This document shows positions 59,620 through 64,000 of a stretch of DNA of 64,000 bases, piece by piece (position 1 is the stretch's first letter; every line of letters begins with the position of its first letter). The notes beneath the pieces are model-generated. The model was not told the DNA's origin. It saw only the letters and a program-made list of their open reading frames with translations, and did no database searches. The DNA is from Pseudoduganella flava (lineage in GTDB: Bacteria > Pseudomonadota > Gammaproteobacteria > Burkholderiales > Burkholderiaceae_D): assembly GCF_007830495.1 (NCBI RefSeq), contig NZ_VLKW01000007.1, positions 208,576 to 272,575 on the forward strand. The letters are read 5' to 3'. Position numbers and translations under genes: made by a program.

Positions 59620-61152
59620 TCAGCCTTCGGCCTTGGCCTTCGGCTTGCGCGGCAGCCTGCTGCGCGCGGGCGCCTTGTGGGTGCCCGGCTTCTTCGCGCG
59701 CTTGCTTGCGGCGGTTGCGCCTTCGTCGTCACCGCCAGGGGCCGATTCGGCCGGCTCCACCGGCGCAGCGGCTTCCTCCTGCGGTTCCGCCGCCGCGGCA
59801 GGAGCTTCCGCAGCACTTGCTTCAACATCGGCAGCGGCATCCGCATCAGCCGCAGCAGTCTTCTTCGCGCGGGGCTTCTTCGCTGCCGCCGGCTTGCGGG
59901 CGCTCGTCCGGCTGCGCTTGGGCGCTGCGGCCGCCGCTTCGCCTTCCGCGGGCTCGGCCTGCTGTTCCGGCGCTGCTTCCTCTTCCGCGTCAGCCTCCGG
60001 GGCGGGCTGCGCGGCCGCCGCGTCGCGCGCGCGGCGCGCCTCGCGGACGTCGCGAGCCATCTCGTGCAGCGCTGCCTCGGCCGACTGCAGCTCGCTGGCG
60101 TAGTCCGCCGCCGCGCTTTCCAGCGCCACGGCGACTTCGTCAGCCTCGATATCCGTCACCGGCTGCGCATGATCCAGCGCCTCGACCGGCTCGGCGGCAC
60201 CGCCGCGGCGGTTGCGGCCGCCCCGGTTGCCGCGGCCACGCCGGCCTTCGCGCTTGTCCTGGCTGTCCTGCGCGTCCGCTGCCGGTGCTTCGGCGACATC
60301 GCTGTCCACCGATTCGCCCGCCGCCGCGGGCACGGCCACCACGCTGCCCCGGTACACGTAGGCGCCGGACTTCTCGTCGCGGCCGAACTCCAGCAGTCCG
60401 CGCGCCTTCATTTCCTCGAGCAGGTTGCCGAACGTGCGGAAGCCGTAATACGCCTCGTTGAAGTCCGGCTTGCGGCGCTTGATCGCCTCCTTCAGCACGG
60501 ACGCCCAGATCTTGCCGCTGTCGCCCCGTTCGGCGATCAGCGCATCGAACGTCTCGAAGGCGATGTCGACGGCCTCGCCCCGGCGGCGGTCCATCTCCTC
60601 GCGCTTCTTTTTCTCCTCTTCCGGCGAGCGCTTCGGCTGCTGCTGGTCGCGCGCATCCTTGCGCTGGCGGCGGATCTCGCGCACCAGGTCGTCGTAGAAG
60701 ATGAATTCGTCGCAGTTGGCCACCAGCAGGTCGGACGTGGAATCCTTCACGCCGACGCCGATCACCTTCTTGGCGTTCTCGCGCAGCTTCGACACCAGCG
60801 GCGAGAAATCTGAGTCGCCGGAAATGATCACGAACGTGTTCACGTGGGACTTCGTGTAGCACAGATCGAGCGCGTCGACGACCATGCGGATGTCGGCCGA
60901 GTTCTTGCCGGACATGCGCACGTGCGGGATTTCGATCAGCTCGAAATTCGCCTCGTGCATCGGGCTCTTGAAGGCCTTGTACCGATCCCAGTCGCAGTAA
61001 GCCTTCTTGACCACGATGCTACCCTTGAGCAGCAGGCGTTCCAGCACGGGCTTGATGTCGAATTTTTCGTAGTTCGCGTCGCGGACGCCGAGCGCGACGT
61101 TCTCGAAGTCGCAGAACAGCGCCATGCTGACATTGTCGTTGGATGAAGCCAT
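59620..61152 (-). CDS. NYN-domain protein with a LOTUS/OST-HTH domain and basic low-complexity tail
   Basis: Protein of 510 residues. An N-terminal NYN (PIN-like ribonuclease) domain spans about 8-165, with acidic residues in ALFCDFENVALG, RMVVDALDLCYTK and TFVIISGDSDFSPLVSKL. A charged coiled-coil linker follows (KRSPEEEKKKREEMDRRRGE), then a LOTUS/OST-HTH domain (about 215-285: IWASVLKEAIKRRKPDFNEA then FRTFGNLLEEMKARGLLEF). The last 200 residues are Ala/Glu/Lys-rich with histone-H1-like AKKPRAKK runs. It probably binds and perhaps cleaves RNA; the target is unknown. Confidence 0.88.
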   Translation of the reverse strand: MASSNDNVSMALFCDFENVALGVRDANYEKFDIKPVLERLLLKGSIVVKKAYCDWDRYKAFKSPMHEANFELIEIPHVRMSGKNSADIRMVVDALDLCYTKSHVNTFVIISGDSDFSPLVSKLRENAKKVIGVGVKDSTSDLLVANCDEFIFYDDLVREIRRQRKDARDQQQPKRSPEEEKKKREEMDRRRGEAVDIAFETFDALIAERGDSGKIWASVLKEAIKRRKPDFNEAYYGFRTFGNLLEEMKARGLLEFGRDEKSGAYVYRGSVVAVPAAAGESVDSDVAEAPAADAQDSQDKREGRRGRGNRGGRNRRGGAAEPVEALDHAQPVTDIEADEVAVALESAAADYASELQSAEAALHEMARDVREARRARDAAAAQPAPEADAEEEAAPEQQAEPAEGEAAAAAPKRSRTSARKPAAAKKPRAKKTAAADADAAADVEASAAEAPAAAAEPQEEAAAPVEPAESAPGGDDEGATAASKRAKKPGTHKAPARSRLPRKPKAKAEG

Positions 61153-61252
61153 GGATCTCTAGGGTAGCAGTGAAGCCGCCGATTATACAGGCAGCATGGC
61201 CGGCGCCCCGGCACTGGTGTATTCTGCGCGTTCTGCTCTACCGGAGGATACG

Positions 61253-61789
61253 ATGAAGTCACTGCCTGCCATTTCAGGCGCAGTTGTCCTGCTGTGCGCG
61301 GCCGCGGTGCCCGCGCTTGCCCTGGCCGCCGACGAGGACGCGGCCGCGTTCACGCGGCGGGTGAACGCATTCGTCGACGGCTGGCACGACGATGCGGCCC
61401 ACGCCCGCCCCGCCTATTTCGACAAGATGGCGCCGCAGGGCGTGTACATCGGCACGGACAAGACGGAAGTCTGGACGCGCGACCAGTTCCGTACGTGGGC
61501 CCGGCCCTACTTCGAGCGCGGCAAGGCATGGAGCTTCACGGCGCAGCGCCGCAACGTGTACTTCTCGCCGGACCGCCGCTACGTGTGGTTCGACGAGCAG
61601 CTGACCACGCAGATGGGCACGTGCCAGGCCAGCGGTGTGCTGCGCAACACGGGACAAAGCTTCCTGATCGAGCATTACCAGTTGTCGATGGCCGTGCCGA
61701 ATGCGCTGAACGCGGACTTTGCGAAAGCGATCGCGCGGCATGAAGCGGAGACCGGGCAACCGGCGCAGGCTCCGGCGAAAGGGCAGTAA
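61253..61789 (+). CDS. Exported NTF2/SnoaL-like protein
   Basis: Protein of 178 residues. A Sec signal peptide (MKSLPAISGAVVLLCAAAVPALALAA) is followed by a cone-shaped NTF2/SnoaL_3-like domain (about 30-160): FTRRVNAFVDGWHDDAAHA, then GVYIGTDKTEVWTRDQFRTW, then RRYVWFDEQL. ATG 61253 has CCGGAGG upstream; an earlier in-frame start precedes that site and is rejected. The glycosyltransferase gene starts in the same base step as this stop (TAAGTG), so the two are coupled. Function unknown. Confidence 0.8.
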   Translation: MKSLPAISGAVVLLCAAAVPALALAADEDAAAFTRRVNAFVDGWHDDAAHARPAYFDKMAPQGVYIGTDKTEVWTRDQFRTWARPYFERGKAWSFTAQRRNVYFSPDRRYVWFDEQLTTQMGTCQASGVLRNTGQSFLIEHYQLSMAVPNALNADFAKAIARHEAETGQPAQAPAKGQ

Positions 61790-63013
61790 GTGGCACGCAT
61801 CCTGTTCATTCACCAGAATTTCCCCGGCCAGTTCCGCTACCTGGCGCCGGCCCTGGCGGCCGACGGCCACGATGTCGTCGCGCTGGGCATGACGGACAAG
61901 GCGGAGCCGCTGCCGGGTGTGCGCTACGTGGTGCACCAGGCGCGCGTGCCGGCCGACGCGCGGCAGCAGGCACCGCAATTGAAGGACCTGTACAGCAAGG
62001 TGCTGCGCGGCGAATCCGCCGCCGCGGCACTGCTGCGGCTCAAGCAGGACGGCTTCACGCCGGACATCGTGTTCGTCCACCCCGGCTGGGGCGAAGCGCT
62101 GTACGTGAAGGACGTGTTCCCGCGCGCCCGCATGCTGATCTACGCCGAGTACTACTACCAGGGCGAGGGGGGCGACTCGCACTTCGATCCCGAGTTCTCC
62201 AGCGCGCCGGACCTGGCCAGCCTGCAGCGCCTGCGGCTGCGCAATACCCATCTGCTGCATGCGATGTCCGCCGCGGATGCGGGGCTGTCGCCGACGACCT
62301 TCCAGCGCGACCGCCATCCGGACTGGTTCCGCGAGCGGATCTCGGTGATCCACGACGGCATCGACACGGAGCGGTTCCGCCCCGACCCGAACGCCCGCGT
62401 GTCGCTGTCCTCGGCCGGCATCACGATGAAACCGGGCGACGAGGTGGTGACGTTCGTCTCGCGCCAGCTGGAACCCTATCGAGGCTACCACATCTTCATG
62501 CGCGCGCTGCCAGAGCTGCAGCGGCTGCGCCCGAACGCCCGTATCGTGATCGTCGGCAGCGACGGCGTCAGCTACGGCGCCGCGCCGCCGCAGGGCAAGA
62601 CGTGGAAGGGAATCTTCCGCGACGAGGTGGCGGCACGGCTGGACATGCGCCGCGTGCACTTCGTCGGCCGCCTGCCGCACGCGCTGCTGACGCAGCTGAT
62701 GCAGGTGTCGGCCGTGTACACGTACCTGACGTATCCGTTCGTGCTGTCCTGGTCGCTGATGGAGGCGATGAGCACGGGCTGCCTGATCGTCGGCTCGCGC
62801 ACCGCGCCTCTGCAGGAAGTGATCCGCCACGGCGAGAACGGCCTGCTGACGGACTTCTTCGACCACCAGGCGCTGGCGCACACCGTGGCCGACGCGCTGG
62901 AGCGGCGCGCCGACCTGGCGCACCTGCGCGCGGCCGCCCGCGCCACGATCGTCGACCGCTACGACCTGCGCCGGCATTGCCTGCCGGCGCAGAAGCGGTT
63001 CGTGCTGGATTGA
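61790..63013 (+). CDS. GT4-family glycosyltransferase
   Basis: Retaining GT-B glycosyltransferase of 407 residues. The N-terminal Rossmann domain starts RILFIHQNFPGQFRYLAPAL, the pattern of GT4 enzymes that begin with the FPGQFR motif. The C-terminal domain has VVTFVSRQLEPYRGYHIFMR, ARIVIVGSDG and the acidic donor-binding segment PFVLSWSLMEAMSTGCLIVG. Sugar and acceptor are not readable; cell-surface polysaccharide is a reasonable guess. The start is GTG 61790, directly after the previous stop. Confidence 0.87.
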   Translation: MARILFIHQNFPGQFRYLAPALAADGHDVVALGMTDKAEPLPGVRYVVHQARVPADARQQAPQLKDLYSKVLRGESAAAALLRLKQDGFTPDIVFVHPGWGEALYVKDVFPRARMLIYAEYYYQGEGGDSHFDPEFSSAPDLASLQRLRLRNTHLLHAMSAADAGLSPTTFQRDRHPDWFRERISVIHDGIDTERFRPDPNARVSLSSAGITMKPGDEVVTFVSRQLEPYRGYHIFMRALPELQRLRPNARIVIVGSDGVSYGAAPPQGKTWKGIFRDEVAARLDMRRVHFVGRLPHALLTQLMQVSAVYTYLTYPFVLSWSLMEAMSTGCLIVGSRTAPLQEVIRHGENGLLTDFFDHQALAHTVADALERRADLAHLRAAARATIVDRYDLRRHCLPAQKRFVLD

Positions 63014-63028
63014 GCGGGACGGTGGACG

Positions 63029-63063
63029 AAAAAAGCCGGCCCCGCTTGCGCGGGCGCCGGCTT
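63029..63063. terminator. Bidirectional intrinsic terminator
   Basis: GCCGGC-CCCGC-TTGC-GCGGG-C-GCCGGC has an A-run on one side and TTT on the other. It serves the glycosyltransferase on the plus strand and, with the better T-run (six T), the RTX gene on the minus strand. Confidence 0.85.
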
Positions 63064-63097
63064 TACGTGGCCGCTGTGGCGGGCAGCTGCGCGTCTG

Positions 63098-64000
63098 TTA
63101 TGCGACGAACGCGAAGTCCGCCGCGGTCGGCACGCCCGTCACCGTGGCGATCTGCGTCAGCTCACCCGCGCTGACGACGGCATCGACACCACTGCTGGTG
63201 AACAGGTACAGCGCCGTCGTGGTCCCGCTGTGCAGCGCGAACAGTGCCGTCTCGCCCTGCACGTAGTCGCCCGCCGCGCTGCCGATCGCCTTGGCCGCAT
63301 TCGCCGTCGTCAGGCTCGTCACGTTCTGCGTGAAGACCACCAATTCCGCGTCGGCCGAGAAGCCGCCCGGCGCGGCCTTCGTTTCGGCATCCTCGATGAC
63401 GGTATCGCGGTCGCCGATCTTCAGTGCGATGGCCAGCTTGTCGACACCGGTCTTGAAGTCGGTTACCGTGTCCAGGCCCTGGCCCAGCACGAAGGTGTCG
63501 GCGCCATTGCCGCCGGTGAGCCGGTCGTTGCCCGCGCCACCAGCCAGCACATCGTCGCCATCCATACCGCTCAGCACATCGTTGCCGGCGTTACCCGCGA
63601 TGACGTTGGCGAGCGCATTGCCGGTACCGGTAAATGCCGCCTTGCCGTCGTAGCTCAGGTTCTCGATACCCGTCGTCAGCGTGTAGCTGGCCAGCGTGGT
63701 GATCACGGTGTCCACGCCGCTGTCGTCGAGCACCTTGTCGCCCGCTGCATCGACATAGAACGTGTCGTCGCCGGCGCCGCCCGTCAACGTGTCGCTGCCC
63801 TTGCCGCCGTTCAGCACGTCGTCGCCGTCGCCGCCGGTCAGTGCATTGGCCGCATCGTTGCCGACGATGACGTTGTCGAGCGCATTGCCCGTGACGTTCA
63901 CGGTGATCGAAGCGGCCGCCGTGACGGTTGCGTTCTCGACGTTCTCCGTCATCGCGTACGTACCCTTGGCCGTGAACGCGACGTTCACCAGGTCGGTGCC
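63098..64000 (-). CDS. RTX calcium-binding protein, C-terminal part (runs off the window)
   Basis: C-terminal 300 residues of a larger extracellular protein; the frame stays open to the window edge. Several GGxGxDxxx nonapeptide repeats are visible (GGDGDDVLNGGKGSDTLTGG, then GMDGDDVLAGGAGNDRLTGG), forming Ca2+-binding beta-rolls. Between them is a spacer with VDTVITTLASYTLTTGIENL, typical of VCBS/haemolysin-type proteins. The end (TADFAFVA) is the unstructured type-I secretion signal region. The passenger function lies outside the window. Confidence 0.88.
   Translation of the reverse strand, partial: GTDLVNVAFTAKGTYAMTENVENATVTAAASITVNVTGNALDNVIVGNDAANALTGGDGDDVLNGGKGSDTLTGGAGDDTFYVDAAGDKVLDDSGVDTVITTLASYTLTTGIENLSYDGKAAFTGTGNALANVIAGNAGNDVLSGMDGDDVLAGGAGNDRLTGGNGADTFVLGQGLDTVTDFKTGVDKLAIALKIGDRDTVIEDAETKAAPGGFSADAELVVFTQNVTSLTTANAAKAIGSAAGDYVQGETALFALHSGTTTALYLFTSSGVDAVVSAGELTQIATVTGVPTAADFAFVA

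Noticed and set aside
1..64000. tRNA or rRNA genes
   Set aside because: No cloverleaf-type sequence or conserved rRNA stretch was recognised on either strand; short tRNAs could still be missed by eye.

Overview
The window is GC-rich bacterial chromosome, packed with genes and almost free of mobile DNA. Gene content and order point to a betaproteobacterium of the family Oxalobacteraceae (Massilia/Duganella/Pseudoduganella type). The evidence is a soluble fdsGBAD formate dehydrogenase, the ubiE-Tim44-ubiJ-ubiB block, the fmdB-DUF502-aspS-nudB block, ilvA-queF, ptsN-hprK-rapZ, kdsDC-lptCAB-rpoN-hpf, a PEP-CTERM protein, and many short intergenic dyads of the TGGGGTCAGACCC type. The family call is inference from content; no rRNA or tRNA gene was seen.

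Layout. 1-6.2 kb: N-terminal part of a divergent regulator, then fdsG-fdsB-fdsA-fdsD and an uncharacterised fifth gene (fdsC is missing). 6.2-10.4 kb: a glutathione S-transferase and an NmrA-like protein, each divergent from a LysR regulator, then a cytoplasmic DsbA-like protein. 10.5-17.6 kb: a minus-strand fatty-acid beta-oxidation operon (TetR, acyl-CoA dehydrogenase, FadB-type fusion, thiolase, hydratase/isomerase). 17.9-24.6 kb: hslR, clsB, EEP phosphatase, a PEP-CTERM protein on the opposite strand, nudB, aspS, DUF502, fmdB. 24.8-29.5 kb: methyltransferase, ubiB, ubiJ, Tim44-like, ubiE. 29.7-31.3 kb: a small orphan gene and a complete IS1595-family element. 31.3-34.8 kb: chemoreceptor, secreted protein, DUF971, HIT. 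34.8-42.2 kb: a 1337-residue FAD/Fe-S oxidoreductase, YqaA-like protein, ilvA, queF. 42.5-46.6 kb: ptsN, hprK, a palindrome cluster, a CPA1 antiporter, rapZ. 46.7-54.4 kb: amidohydrolase, acyl-CoA hydrolase, hpf, rpoN, lptB, lptA, lptC, kdsC, kdsD. 54.5-64 kb: KefB-like antiporter, ynfA, TonB/Sel1 protein, DUF484-GGDEF protein, MOSC protein, NYN-LOTUS protein, NTF2-like protein, glycosyltransferase, and the C-terminal part of an RTX protein.

How the genes work together. The fds enzyme oxidises formate with NAD+. The fad operon degrades fatty acids under a TetR repressor. The Kds/Lpt genes make KDO and move LPS to the outer membrane next to sigma-54, the ribosome hibernation factor and the nitrogen-PTS kinase genes. 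The Ubi genes make ubiquinone.

The most unusual signals are in the non-coding DNA. There is a four-copy family of nested dyad elements. Two copies of a double-hairpin module differ in sequence but keep perfect stems through paired changes. The IS1595 copy sits exactly at the T-tract edge of a terminator with a perfect 8-bp duplication. An intrinsic terminator lies just before ubiJ.
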